DNA of 64,000 bases from Candidatus Acidiferrales bacterium (GTDB lineage: Bacteria > Acidobacteriota > Terriglobia > Acidiferrales > UBA7541), in the NCBI GenBank assembly GCA_025451835.1, contig JANWJR010000137.1, positions 1 through 64,000 on the forward strand, read 5' to 3'. The translations under genes and the position numbers were made by a program. The notes below the pieces were generated by a model. It was not told where the DNA came from and ran no database searches. It worked only from the letters and a program-made list of their open reading frames with translations. This document shows, piece after piece, positions 45,411 through 54,906 of the stretch (position 1 is its first letter; the number at the start of each line of letters is the position of its first letter).

Positions 45411-48400
45411 TTAGTTCGCCCCGCGGACGTCTTCCGGAAGAGCGAGGACGAAGGTACACGTGTCTGCGCCGGTTGAACACGACAGGGTACCGCGACGGAC
45501 AATTGCTGCAGGCGAGATATCTGGGAAAACCGCCCCGTATTCAAGTAACCGAAGCCGATGGGCGAACGGCCGCAATTTCGGGCTTCCGCTCAGGAAGCGC
45601 ACGGCATCGACCTTCGTGTTTGCTCCGCCCGGCGAGAATAGAAGCGCGAAATCCGCTTCGGCATTTTCGTTCAATAGCGGGCCGGCCTTGATTGTGCGCA
45701 ATTCGCGCAACTTGGGACGAACTCTCGCCACAAGCGCGTCGATCTGCTTATCGTTCGGATGGATTCCCAAAATCGACGCAAGGCGCCGGCGCGCATCCGA
45801 ATTTGTTTCGAACGCGGCGACTGCAAGGGCGTACGCATGGATCGCGTCATCCGTCTTCGCTCGCTTTTCGTAAATTTGCCCCAAGTGGTCCGCGGCATCA
45901 CCGCTTTCATCAAGCAACCACGCCGAACGTACATATCGTTCCGCACGATCGAGGTCGCCGTTCTGGAAATAGGCCCAACCGAGCGCGTCCCAATAGGTTC
46001 CAAGGTGCGCGACTTCGGCGAAATCAGCGGGCGTCACGCGAGAGAGATCCACTTCATGCAGCTTTTTCGACGTTGCATCGACGGCGGACTGTGCGTATTC
46101 CATCGCTTTGTCCAGACCCAAGCGATCGCTGCTGAGGTCGCGCGCAACAGCATTCCACACCGCAGGCGACCGAGACATCTCCGCGCTTTTCTCGAATGCC
46201 GAAAGCGCTTTGTCACCTTGGCCGTCTCCAAAGTACGCTTGCCCCAGGCTGATTTGCAAAGCGGCGTTATCGGGAGAAAGAATCGTGGCCTTGTCGAGCT
46301 CGGGAATGGCCTCCGCATACCTGTGCTGCTCAAGCAGGATGTCGCCGAGCGCGGCGTGCGCGACGGTATCCAGCGGGTTGAGTTCGATTTGTGCGCGGAA
46401 TGCGGAGGCGGCTTCATCGCTCTTGTGCCGCTCTTGAAGGGCAGCGCCGAGATAATTGTGAACCTGCGCATCGTGCGGGTTCACGTCGATTTGTTTGCGG
46501 AACGCGCGCGTAGCTTCTTCCGGTTTCCCGGCGCGAAAGTAGGAGAGCCCTAGATCTTTCCAGGCTTCATCGTGCTTGGGATCGAGGTTCACGGCGCGTT
46601 CGAGCAGCAAAATCGCAGAGCGAAGGTTGCCGGCATTCATCGCTGCGGCTCCCGATTCGAACAACTCGCCGGCTTGGGCGGATGCGGGGACCATGAGAGC
46701 GCCATTTGCCGCGTTCTGGGCGATGAGTGGTTGCGATTCATCGGATTCAACCGCGGCAGTGAATGCGAGATAGTCATTCGTTCGATCCACGGGAAGTTCG
46801 CGCATTTTAAAATTCAACGTGCGTTCTGCGGTGAGGGTGTGATTCTCGAAGCGATATCTCGACTGGAAATCGGCGAAGTCGCGCTGGATGGCCGTTCCCA
46901 CGGGCGGCTGGACCGCGAAAGCCGCAGGCAGAACAAGCTTCAGGCTGACGTTCACATCGAGCGGGCTTCCGAGGTGAATCGGGGCCGCATTATCGGCGCC
47001 GATTTGCGGCAGCCCGATGGTCAGCAGAGGCAGCGCAACTTTCGATTTCTTCGCCGACCAATCGAGAAAATTCAGTTGCGAGTACTCGATATTGAGTTCG
47101 AACGGAGCTCTTGTATCCGTAGGATCGCCCGGTTTCACGGATGCCACTTCGCCCTTGATTCCGTCCAGCGAAAGAAGAGTCTGGCCGAGTTGCTTCCACT
47201 CAGACTGCGGCGCCTGTTGAAAAGCCAGACGAAGCGCGAACCCGTTGTCCCCACGGAGAAAATAGCGAAGATTCGCGGTAAGCTTGCCGAGGTCGCTCAC
47301 CTGGCCCTCGATTTCGACCCGTTGAGTCGACAGAAACGGAGGGTCCGCGGGAGTCTTTACGATTTGCTCCGAGCCGTCGGGCGCAATCAACAAGGCCTGT
47401 CGATTGCGCAAGGAGCCGGCGAGGAATTGAAAAGGCGCGACTCCCGTTGTCGAGTCCATCCAGATGAATTCTCCGGCGTTGCGGACAGCCGTGATAACGT
47501 GACCGAATTGTGCTGGTGATGGAAGCGTGCGGTCCAGGCTCTGCAACGATGGAACCAAAACGGTATCAGAAGGAATGCCGGCCGACTCGAGCATCGCTGC
47601 GAAGAGAGTTTGCTTGTCTTTGCCGTCGCCATACTGGTTTTTAAGAACTTCAGCGGCCGGATGCGGCTGGTAACCAGCAACGCCGAACGGAAGGCTGACG
47701 AAACGGATGTTTTTTGCGACGTAATCGTAGAGAGCGCGAACTCTGTCGATCTTGCTGGAGCGGCTTGCAATTAATTCTTGCGTCTTGGCGCGAATCTCGG
47801 CATCCGGTTCGATGCGGCTCTTTTCTAAGCTAGCGTACCAGTGAGACATCGCGTTCCAGCTCGCAAACGTAGTGACCTGAACTGACGGAGCCTTGCTCTC
47901 GGCTTCTTCGGGTTTCTCTTGCGAAGCCTCTTCGTGTAGATGTGCGAGGTTCGCGTGTTTCCAGCGGTAGATCGTCCGGCCATTGGCCTCAGTCTTCTCG
48001 TACGCGAAATCTGGAGATTCGAGCATCACAGTGCGGCCTTGAGGCAGGTCGATATAGAGGCGTTCATCGAGGACGATCGCGTCACTGATAAAAGTCTGCT
48101 CGTACCAGAATTCATTGGGTGCGAACGGCGTCGAAATGAGTACTGTAATGTCGTATTCGAGAGTGTCGCCTGGCTGAAGTCCAGGCGCGACAACGTGTTT
48201 TTCTTTGTAATTTGAGTAAGCCGGAGCGTCGCGAACGGACGGTGGCGTAACATCTTTTGCGGCCTTGGCGCCGGCGGCGATTACGGTTCCATTTGGTTTG
48301 CGCACGCGAACGAAATGAATATCGACCGATTCGTTTGCGGCATTGTATGCAAAGACCAATTCCTTCAATTGCTGCACGCCTGAATCGTCTTGGACAACAA

Positions 48401-48626
48401 TCCGTGCGGACTGGCTGCGCTCCCCCGTGCCGTCATTCTGAAATCGGACCTGTGTGTAAAACTGCTGGACGACAAAAGGCTCGTGGGAGTAATCGGCCGA
48501 TGAGTTTTTTGACGCGCTGGCGGGCGCTCCCTTTTGCGCTTGTTGAGATACAGCCGGATGCGGTGAGGGCGGCGCCGCCTGCATTAGCCCGAATAGGCAC
48601 AACAACAGAACCGAGAGGTCGCCCAT
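45411..48626 (-). CDS. DUF3857 / transglutaminase-like / TPR secreted protein, catalytic Cys replaced
   Basis: A 1071-residue paralog of the protein at 27397, with the same order: signal peptide (LLLCLFGLMQAAPPSPH), DUF3857 region (about 60-250), transglutaminase-like fold (about 290-400), linker domain, and TPRs (about 650-960, for example HDEAWKDLGLSYFRAGKPEE). The motif that should read YGDCKDK is YGDGKDK: codon GGC at 47622-47624 encodes Gly335. The His (FGHVITAV) and Asp (WMDSTTGVAPF) positions remain. Transglutaminase or protease chemistry is therefore unlikely, and a binding or scaffold role is inferred. Confidence 0.85.
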   Translation of the reverse strand: MGDLSVLLLCLFGLMQAAPPSPHPAVSQQAQKGAPASASKNSSADYSHEPFVVQQFYTQVRFQNDGTGERSQSARIVVQDDSGVQQLKELVFAYNAANESVDIHFVRVRKPNGTVIAAGAKAAKDVTPPSVRDAPAYSNYKEKHVVAPGLQPGDTLEYDITVLISTPFAPNEFWYEQTFISDAIVLDERLYIDLPQGRTVMLESPDFAYEKTEANGRTIYRWKHANLAHLHEEASQEKPEEAESKAPSVQVTTFASWNAMSHWYASLEKSRIEPDAEIRAKTQELIASRSSKIDRVRALYDYVAKNIRFVSLPFGVAGYQPHPAAEVLKNQYGDGKDKQTLFAAMLESAGIPSDTVLVPSLQSLDRTLPSPAQFGHVITAVRNAGEFIWMDSTTGVAPFQFLAGSLRNRQALLIAPDGSEQIVKTPADPPFLSTQRVEIEGQVSDLGKLTANLRYFLRGDNGFALRLAFQQAPQSEWKQLGQTLLSLDGIKGEVASVKPGDPTDTRAPFELNIEYSQLNFLDWSAKKSKVALPLLTIGLPQIGADNAAPIHLGSPLDVNVSLKLVLPAAFAVQPPVGTAIQRDFADFQSRYRFENHTLTAERTLNFKMRELPVDRTNDYLAFTAAVESDESQPLIAQNAANGALMVPASAQAGELFESGAAAMNAGNLRSAILLLERAVNLDPKHDEAWKDLGLSYFRAGKPEEATRAFRKQIDVNPHDAQVHNYLGAALQERHKSDEAASAFRAQIELNPLDTVAHAALGDILLEQHRYAEAIPELDKATILSPDNAALQISLGQAYFGDGQGDKALSAFEKSAEMSRSPAVWNAVARDLSSDRLGLDKAMEYAQSAVDATSKKLHEVDLSRVTPADFAEVAHLGTYWDALGWAYFQNGDLDRAERYVRSAWLLDESGDAADHLGQIYEKRAKTDDAIHAYALAVAAFETNSDARRRLASILGIHPNDKQIDALVARVRPKLRELRTIKAGPLLNENAEADFALLFSPGGANTKVDAVRFLSGSPKLRPFAHRLRLLEYGAVFPDISPAAIVRRGTLSCSTGADTCTFVLALPEDVRGAN

Positions 48627-48854
48627 CCATACTCCTTATGAGAGCGAAACTGCAAGTGTAGGTCTACCAGAGGCGGCGGTAAAGCGCGCAAGAAATAATT
48701 CTCGTATGAGATTTGCACGGCGGTTGCTGCGATTGACTTCGCTCAGGTACTCTCCTAACCTAACTCATTCATCCAGATGGCGTGTGCGTCGCTCGCTGTG
48801 TTCACGATATGATTCGCCGCGAAGTGTTAGTGCGCAAGGGAAATCGGGGGAAGC

Positions 48855-50321
48855 ATGCCGGATATGAAGTTGCCCACGCGGGCCGAGGATTATTCGGAAT
48901 GGTATAACCAGCTCGTCCTGCGGGCGGAACTCGCCGATTACGCGCCAGTGCGCGGCTGCATGATCGTGCGGCCGTACGGCTGGGCGCTGTGGGAGAACAT
49001 CACGGCGGCACTCGACCAGCGTTTCAAGGCGACCGGCCACGTGAACGCCGCATTCCCTCTGCTGATCCCGCGCAGCTTCATAGATAAAGAAAAATCGCAT
49101 GTAGCGGGATTTTCGCCCGAGCTGGCGGTGGTGACGCACGGCGGCGGCGAGGAGCTGGAGGAGCCGTTGGTGATCCGGCCGACGTCGGAGACGATCATCG
49201 GACACGCATACGCGAAATGGATCCAGTCTTACCGTGACTTGCCGGTGCTCATCAATCAATGGAACAGCGTGGTGCGCTGGGAGCTGCGCACGAAACTTTT
49301 CCTTCGCACCCTCGAATTTTTCTGGCAGGAGGGCCACACGGCGCATGCAACTGCCGAAGAAGCGGAATTCGAGACGCGGCAGATGCTCGACATTTACACG
49401 GACTTTGCCGTGCGCGAGGCCGCAATTCCGGTGATTCCAGGGCGCAAGTCGGCGTCGGAGCGATTCGCGGGCGCCGACCAGACCTATTCGATCGAAGCAA
49501 TGATGGGAGACGGCAAAGCTTTGCAGTCGGGTACATCCCACAATCTGGGACAAAATTTCGCCAAGGCCTTCGAGATTCGCTATCTCGATAAAGGCGGTGT
49601 CCTGCAGCATTCCTGGACTACCTCGTGGGGGCTTTCGACGCGCTTCGTCGGCGCGATCATTATGGTGCATGGCGACGACCAAGGGCTGATCATGCCGCCA
49701 CGGCTCGCGCCCTATCAACTCGTGATCGTACCAATTTATAAGACCGATGAAGAGAAGGCTACGGTCATGACGAATGCACGGAAGCTGCGCGTCGAGCTCG
49801 CCGATGCCGGGATTCGCGTGAAGATGGATGAGCGCGAGGGCATGAGTCCGGGCTTCAAGTTCAACGATTGGGAAATGCGCGGCTTGCCGCTGCGGCTCGA
49901 ATTGGGGCCGAAGGACGTCGCCAAAGCATCGGTTGTCCTCGCGCGGCGCGACCGGCCGGGCAAAGAAGGGAAGTCGTTCGTGCCGCAACAGGGAATCGCC
50001 GGCGCTGTGAAGCGAATGCTGGAAGAGATTCAGAAGGCGCTCTACGACCGCGCGCTGGCTTTTCGCGAAGCGCACACCGCCGAGCCCGCCGATTATGCCG
50101 GGTTCAAGACGGCTGTCGAGACAGGATTCGCCCTGGCCTGGTGGTGCGGCAGCGAGAGCTGCGAGGAGAGAATCAAGCAGGAAACGAAGGCGACCATGCG
50201 CTGCATCCCGCTCGATCAGTCACTGGGCGCAGACGGCTCGGCGCAGGCGAACCGTTCGGGCAAGTGCATCTATTGCGACGATCCTGCCAAGGAAAAGGGC
50301 ATTTTCGCTCGCGCGTACTAG
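48855..50321 (+). CDS. proS: Prolyl-tRNA synthetase, short (archaeal/eukaryal-like) type
   Basis: A 488-residue class II synthetase for tRNA-Pro. It lacks the bacterial INS editing insertion, matching the ProS type 3 family. Motif 2 region: WELRTKLFLRTLEFFWQEGH. Motif 3 region: SWGLSTRFVGAIIMVHGDD. The anticodon-binding domain begins near LAPYQLVIVPIYK. The C-terminal zinc-like domain contains the pairs CGSESC, MRCIP and CIYCDD and ends in the conserved Tyr. SD GGGGGAAG precedes the ATG. It is a single-gene unit. Confidence 0.95.
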   Translation: MPDMKLPTRAEDYSEWYNQLVLRAELADYAPVRGCMIVRPYGWALWENITAALDQRFKATGHVNAAFPLLIPRSFIDKEKSHVAGFSPELAVVTHGGGEELEEPLVIRPTSETIIGHAYAKWIQSYRDLPVLINQWNSVVRWELRTKLFLRTLEFFWQEGHTAHATAEEAEFETRQMLDIYTDFAVREAAIPVIPGRKSASERFAGADQTYSIEAMMGDGKALQSGTSHNLGQNFAKAFEIRYLDKGGVLQHSWTTSWGLSTRFVGAIIMVHGDDQGLIMPPRLAPYQLVIVPIYKTDEEKATVMTNARKLRVELADAGIRVKMDEREGMSPGFKFNDWEMRGLPLRLELGPKDVAKASVVLARRDRPGKEGKSFVPQQGIAGAVKRMLEEIQKALYDRALAFREAHTAEPADYAGFKTAVETGFALAWWCGSESCEERIKQETKATMRCIPLDQSLGADGSAQANRSGKCIYCDDPAKEKGIFARAY

Positions 50322-50498
50322 CTCGGATCGCAGCGGCACGCTACCTCTCTCCAGAGCTAATTTGAAGCCTGCGACAGTCGGCATACACGGATTGCCACGC
50401 GTATCTGCATGATGTGCTGTATCGAACGGTGTGGCGTCATGTGATATTTGAAAGTAGACGGCGGGTGCTCAAAGCAAGACGGCCAAGGTAAAGGAGCC

Positions 50499-50675
50499 AT
50501 GGAAGAGAAAAAACAGGAACTCCACGACATATCGCGCTCTTCAGCGAGTTCATCCACAAACGCGGGGAGTCCCGCGAACGGAACTGGCGGCAACGCGACG
50601 GACGTTGATTTCGATGATTTGCTCCGCCGTGCGCATTTGCTGCTCTCGGCTGGCGGAAGATCCGAAGCCGAATAG
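50499..50675 (+). CDS. Small ORF, 58 residues, with a strong ribosome site
   Basis: The ATG at 50499 is preceded by AAAGGAG at three bases. The product is hydrophilic: a charged start (MEEKKQELHDISRSS), a Ser/Asn/Gly-rich middle, and a likely helix at the end (VDFDDLLRRAHLLLSAGGR). I recognise no family. It lies between proS and the DinB-like gene, a gap of about 550 bases otherwise without genes. Real expression is plausible but unproven; no promoter was pinned down. Confidence 0.35.
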   Translation: MEEKKQELHDISRSSASSSTNAGSPANGTGGNATDVDFDDLLRRAHLLLSAGGRSEAE

Positions 50676-50835
50676 AGGTAACGATCGGAACTGCCCCGCC
50701 CGCAGGAGTGTCACCCTGTTGCGCTCTTGCCGCGCCGGCGCTGGCGTTCTTGACCTGCGACCCACGGTACCTGACCTCAATCGACAAGAGTTTCAACCTG
50801 CCCGTATCCCCACGCTGTAGCTTACTAACTGGTGG

Positions 50836-50865
50836 GAGGCGGGGAGCGCGGCCTCCCCGCTGCCT
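50836..50865. terminator. GC-rich hairpin between convergent genes
   Basis: GCGGGGAG (50839-50846) pairs with CTCCCCGC (50853-50860), with a further pairing after a short bulge. It lies between the plus-strand small ORF and the end of the minus-strand DinB-like gene. Neither side has a real T-run, so it may be a transcript-end stabiliser or weak bidirectional terminator. Confidence 0.35.
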
Positions 50866-50874
50866 CGGATTTAG

Positions 50875-51504
50875 TCAGTCCTGGGGCTGCTGAGGCGTTT
50901 TCTTCTGGGCGGCAGCCGTCCAAGGGGGAACGACGCCGTTCATGCGCGCGTAAGCGATCGACTGACCGAGATGCTCATGCGCATGGGTGACCAGGAGATA
51001 AACTACGTCGCCGTAGTTGGCATCCGGGCCGAGCTTCTTAAGCGGCTTTGCGAAATCCGCATTTGTCATTCCCTCCACCGCCGCTTCAGCCGACTCAAAC
51101 GACTTGTTCAACTGATTAATGACCTGACTCTTGTCAGTGGTCGATTTTTCGAGGGTCTTCAGGTCCAGCCCCGCAGGAATCGGAGTGCCCATGAAGCCTG
51201 GGATGGCGTAATTGGCTCCCGCTACGTGCAAGAAGACTTCGCTCACCGAGCGCACGCCGTTGCCAGGACGCCAAGTGTATTTCTCTTGCGGGATTGCGTC
51301 GGCAAGATCAACGAATTTTTTCTGCAGGCCTTTCAGGTCGAGCAGCGCCTGAGGCTTCATGTCGTAGCTGGGCGCGGTTTTGTCAGAAGACTGCGCCGAT
51401 TGCGCAGGCGCAGCGGAATCGGCGGACTGCGCAGATGCTTGCGTTGCCCCGAAGGCCATCCACAATAATGCGGCGGCCGTAGCTGAGAGAAAAAGGTTCC
51501 TCAT
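50875..51504 (-). CDS. DinB-like (DinB_2) secreted protein
   Basis: A 209-residue protein. A signal peptide (MRNLFLSATAAALLWMAFGA) and a short Ala/Ser/Gln spacer precede a four-helix DinB_2-type domain. Likely metal ligands are His in SEVFLHVAGANY and His in VTHAHEHLGQSIAY. The DinB/YfiT superfamily binds a metal and includes thiol-dependent transferases; here the protein is exported, as in many Acidobacteria. The ATG at 51504 lies seven bases after AGGAG, whereas another ATG at 51510 is too close to it. Confidence 0.75.
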   Translation of the reverse strand: MRNLFLSATAAALLWMAFGATQASAQSADSAAPAQSAQSSDKTAPSYDMKPQALLDLKGLQKKFVDLADAIPQEKYTWRPGNGVRSVSEVFLHVAGANYAIPGFMGTPIPAGLDLKTLEKSTTDKSQVINQLNKSFESAEAAVEGMTNADFAKPLKKLGPDANYGDVVYLLVTHAHEHLGQSIAYARMNGVVPPWTAAAQKKTPQQPQD

Positions 51505-51958
51505 TTCCATTCTCCTTGAGAGCGAATTTCCGTCTCCTTCTGAACGCCAACTGGTGCAACGTCTCGAACGCGACGCATTGCATGCCGCGTTATCGGCGTT
51601 GCCTGCCTGTTGATTGGCTGCCTGCCCCGGAAATGACACGCGTCTGACGAGCCCTTCACGTGGCCCGTGAGGACGTGCTTTCCCGCTTAGACGGACGCCA
51701 AACGAAAAGGCTTTCCGGGATCGGTGGTTTTTGCGCGGGTGTGGAGCTGCAAATGGACCGCTCGAAATCCGCCTGAAACCGCGCACGGGAGACCGGAGAG
51801 CCGGCCTGATGCGCGGGGTTCAGTTCAGCAACCAGCCCAACAACCTCAGCCCAACAAGAGCCAAATGACTGCCGATAACCCTTTGGGCTCACTCAGAAGC
51901 CGGAGGCCGATTCCGAGCCGCCCTGTGAGCAGAGACGCTGCTATACTGTCGCTCCAAA
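51505..51958. other. 454-base divergent intergenic region
   Basis: No supported gene lies in this gap between the divergent DinB-like and CPBP genes. Near its right end TATACT (51942-51947) is a good -10 box only 11 bases before the CPBP ATG at 51959, so that transcript would have almost no leader; no good -35 was found. No repeat or terminator was seen. Confidence 0.4.
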
Positions 51959-52861
51959 ATGAGCGCATCCGATCCTAACAAAACAGAAACTCCGGCGCCG
52001 AAAGTCCCGGTATGGGGACGCACCGAGCGTAACCGGTTACTCACCTGGCTTGCAATCAGCTTTTTCCTCCCCGTGCCTTTTCTGTTGATATTGCATGCCC
52101 CGTTTAAATCGAATAGCCCCATCTTCACGGTGTGGAGAGAATTACCGGGCAAAGCCGTCGCTGCATTTTTCGTCGTATTTGCGACCTGGCTCGTATCCCG
52201 CATGGAGAAACGCCCCCTCGATGATTACGGCATTCCACCGCGCCAGGCCTTCGGGCGGCGATTTTGGGAGGGCTTCGTCTGGGGCTTCGCTGTGCTGTCA
52301 GCTATTCTGCTCGTTCTTGGGTGGTCCGGTCATTTTCGAATCGACTCCGTAGCTCTCACCGGAGGGAGCGTTTTCCGATACGCTCTTGGCTGGGCCGCCG
52401 TATTTCTTGCTGTGGCGATAAACGAAGAATTTGCCTTTCGCGGCTACATGCTGTTCTCATTCGCGAAACGCATGCGTTTCTGGCCCACCGCGATATTTCT
52501 CTCTCTCCTGTTTGGCGCGGCGCATCTCGGCAATCCGGGAGAAAACGTTCTCGGCATTCTGCATGTTGTCATGATTGGCATGGTTTTCTGCCTGACGATC
52601 CGGCGAACCGGAAACCTGTGGTTCGCGGTCGGCTACCACGCAGCCTGGGACTGGGCGGAAACCTTTTTCTACGGCACGCCCGACAGTGGACTTCTTGGCG
52701 TCGGCCGATTCCTGAACACGTCAGTTCATGGCCCGAATTGGCTCACTGGCGGTTCAGCCGGACCCGAAGGCAGCATCGTCACCCTATTCACCGTGCTTCT
52801 TCTCGCGCTGCTCATTCATTTTCGATTTCCGACGGCTATCTACCCGGATCGTCCCTCCTAG
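51959..52861 (+). CDS. CPBP family intramembrane glutamic endopeptidase
   Basis: A 300-residue membrane protein with about seven hydrophobic segments. The three conserved motifs of the CPBP/Abi (CAAX protease and bacteriocin-processing) family are present: NEEFAFRGYM (Glu156, Glu157, Arg161), FGAAHLGNPGEN, and GYHAAWDWAETFF. The family cleaves substrates within the membrane; bacterial substrates are mostly unknown. No SD precedes the ATG, and the -10 box is close, suggesting a very short or absent leader. No bacteriocin gene is near. Confidence 0.88.
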   Translation: MSASDPNKTETPAPKVPVWGRTERNRLLTWLAISFFLPVPFLLILHAPFKSNSPIFTVWRELPGKAVAAFFVVFATWLVSRMEKRPLDDYGIPPRQAFGRRFWEGFVWGFAVLSAILLVLGWSGHFRIDSVALTGGSVFRYALGWAAVFLAVAINEEFAFRGYMLFSFAKRMRFWPTAIFLSLLFGAAHLGNPGENVLGILHVVMIGMVFCLTIRRTGNLWFAVGYHAAWDWAETFFYGTPDSGLLGVGRFLNTSVHGPNWLTGGSAGPEGSIVTLFTVLLLALLIHFRFPTAIYPDRPS

Positions 52862-52868
52862 AATTGGC

Positions 52869-53396
52869 TTAGATGTCGTCGGGAACTTCCGGCAACTCGG
52901 GGAGATCGCCGTGCGTAATGCCGCGCAGTTCGGCGCGGATGATATCAGAGGAAAAGCCAGCGCGTAGCAGGCTGCGGTAGAGTGAGGCGATCTTGCGTTG
53001 GTCGAGCTTCCCGCGGACACGGGAGAGGCGTCTCTTGAGGCGCGTACGGGCCGACGCAGATTCGTCGGTTTCGGCGAACACCGCTTCCAGGGCGGCTTCG
53101 ATGTGGCGATCGGGGACGCCACGGCCGCGAAGTTCGCGCGCAATCCGGAAACGTCCCTGGCGGCGCAGTTGTGCGTGCTGGCGAGCATAGTTGAGGGCGT
53201 AGCGGGCGTCGTCGAGATAGTCGAGTTCGCGGAGGCGCGCGATGACCGGCGGAACCAGGTCTTTGTCTTCGACGCGACGCTCGAGATACTTCTTCATTTC
53301 GTGAATCGAGTGCGCGCGGCGCATCAGCGCGCGCAAAGCCGATGTGTACAGTTGCGGTCCGTCAGAGAATTTGCGCGGAGCAGAGCGAGAACGCAT
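52869..53396 (-). CDS. recX: Regulatory protein RecX
   Basis: A 175-residue all-helical RecA modulator with the usual three tandem three-helix repeats. Seen: ALRALMRRAHSIHEMKKYLE, LRELDYLDDARYALNYARQ, and GRFRIARELRGRGVPDRHIE. RecX caps or blocks RecA filaments. Here it is 28 kb from recA instead of adjacent. No TTCGCCTTA element was seen upstream. It converges with the CPBP gene, ending eight bases from it. Confidence 0.9.
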   Translation of the reverse strand: MRSRSAPRKFSDGPQLYTSALRALMRRAHSIHEMKKYLERRVEDKDLVPPVIARLRELDYLDDARYALNYARQHAQLRRQGRFRIARELRGRGVPDRHIEAALEAVFAETDESASARTRLKRRLSRVRGKLDQRKIASLYRSLLRAGFSSDIIRAELRGITHGDLPELPEVPDDI

Positions 53397-53530
53397 GGCA
53401 GACGAAGAATAACAGCTATAGGACGCTTACGAACTCGGTAAATCGCGGGGTAGGGAATAGCCGGCCAGATGTATTGCGACTGAGCTCCGGCCAAGTCGGC
53501 GTTATCACGCGGAAGACCTGCAGGCTCGCG

Positions 53531-54676
53531 CTAGCGCTTGCCGAGGCTGTCGAACTCGGTCATGGCGCGCTCCATTTCTTCGCGCGCGGAATCGGCGGAA
53601 GAACGGATGCCCTGGATGCGCAGGCGGAAGTCGTCGGGATTGGACGCGCGCAGCAAAGCCTCTTCGATGGTGATTAGCCCGCGCGAGTAAAGATCGAAGA
53701 GCGACTGGTCGAACGTCTGCATGCCGTACTGGCTGGTTCCGGCGGCGATGGCGTCGCGGATCATGCGCGTCTTGTCGGGATTGATGATGCAATCGCGGAT
53801 GTAGCTGGTGGAAACCATGATTTCGACGGCGGGTACGCGGCCCTGCCCGTCGCTCTTGCGCACCAGGCGCTGGCTGATCACGGCTTTTAGCGTGCCGGCA
53901 AGCTGCAAGCGAATCTGTTTCTGCTCTGGGGGCGGAAAGACGGCGATGATGCGCTGAATCGTTTCGGTGGCGTCGAGGGTGTGCAGTGTTGAGAGCACCA
54001 GGTGGCCAGTTTCGGCGGCCAGTAGCGCCGTGGAAATGGTTTCCAGGTCGCGCATTTCGCCAACGAGGACCACGTCCGGATCCTGGCGAAGCGCGGCGCG
54101 AAGGGCCGTGGAGAACGATGCCGTGTCGACTTCCACCTCGCGCTGATTGATGAATCCTTTTTTGTCGCGGTGCAGATACTCGATCGGGTCTTCAATGGTG
54201 ATGATGTGCTCGGCGCGGAGCGAATTGATCCGGTCGATCATGGCGGCAAGCGTCGTGGATTTACCGGAACCAGTCGTTCCGGTGGTAAGGATCAAGCCGC
54301 GTTGCTCTTCGCAAATCTGCGCAAGGATGCGGGGAAGCTCGAGCTCTTCAATGGTGCGGATTTTCGTCGGAATTACGCGTAGTACCATGCCGACGTTGCC
54401 GCGCTGCTGAAAGACGTTGACGCGAAACCGTCCCAGTCCCGCCACACCGTAAGCCATATCCAACTCGGCAGTCTCTTTAAATTTTTGCTTTTGCCGATTG
54501 GTCATCATGCTGAAAGCCATCGAAAGCATTTCCTCAGGCGTGATGCGAGGCACGTCGGCGATGGGGTTCAGAATGCCGTCAACGCGGAGATAGGGGTGGT
54601 TCCCGACTTTAAGGTGCAAGTCGGATGAGCGCGTTTCAACAGCCCGCCGCAAGAGATCGTCAACGTTGATGGCCAT
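53531..54676 (-). CDS. pilT: Type IV pilus retraction ATPase PilT
   Basis: A 381-residue hexameric AAA-type ATPase that powers pilus retraction and twitching. The N-terminal PAS-like domain starts VDDLLRRAVETRSSDLHLKV. Walker A is TTGTTGSGKSTTLAA, the Asp box is ITIEDPIEYLH, and Walker B-like sequence is LVGEMRDLETISTALLAAET. The PilT-type AIAAGTSQYGMQTFDQSL is present. The ATG at 54676 has GGAG upstream. No other pilus genes are in the window, so the machinery is encoded elsewhere. Confidence 0.93.
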   Translation of the reverse strand: MAINVDDLLRRAVETRSSDLHLKVGNHPYLRVDGILNPIADVPRITPEEMLSMAFSMMTNRQKQKFKETAELDMAYGVAGLGRFRVNVFQQRGNVGMVLRVIPTKIRTIEELELPRILAQICEEQRGLILTTGTTGSGKSTTLAAMIDRINSLRAEHIITIEDPIEYLHRDKKGFINQREVEVDTASFSTALRAALRQDPDVVLVGEMRDLETISTALLAAETGHLVLSTLHTLDATETIQRIIAVFPPPEQKQIRLQLAGTLKAVISQRLVRKSDGQGRVPAVEIMVSTSYIRDCIINPDKTRMIRDAIAAGTSQYGMQTFDQSLFDLYSRGLITIEEALLRASNPDDFRLRIQGIRSSADSAREEMERAMTEFDSLGKR

Positions 54677-54906
54677 GGCAGAAGCTCCAGACAAGAAGCG
54701 TCTAGTCACGCTAGCATGCGCGGAAGTGGTGGGGCAAGGGAACCGGAAGAGACGATTGCTTAATCGGCAACTTCCGGACGGAGGGAGTTGCCGCCGCTAT
54801 TCCTGGCGCCGTGGATTGCAACATCGACTGCAACGTCACATGTGCTACCGACAAAGGCTGCTTACATCGTTGCAAAATAGAATTGAGTTAAGTACCCTTG
54901 CCCGCA

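Noticed and set aside
48765-50075. 436-codon open frame on the minus strand
   Set aside because: It is antisense to proS, which has all class II synthetase motifs.
51959-52861. CPBP protease as part of a bacteriocin or abortive-infection system
   Set aside because: No bacteriocin precursor, toxin or defence gene is adjacent; the neighbours are a DinB-like protein and recX.
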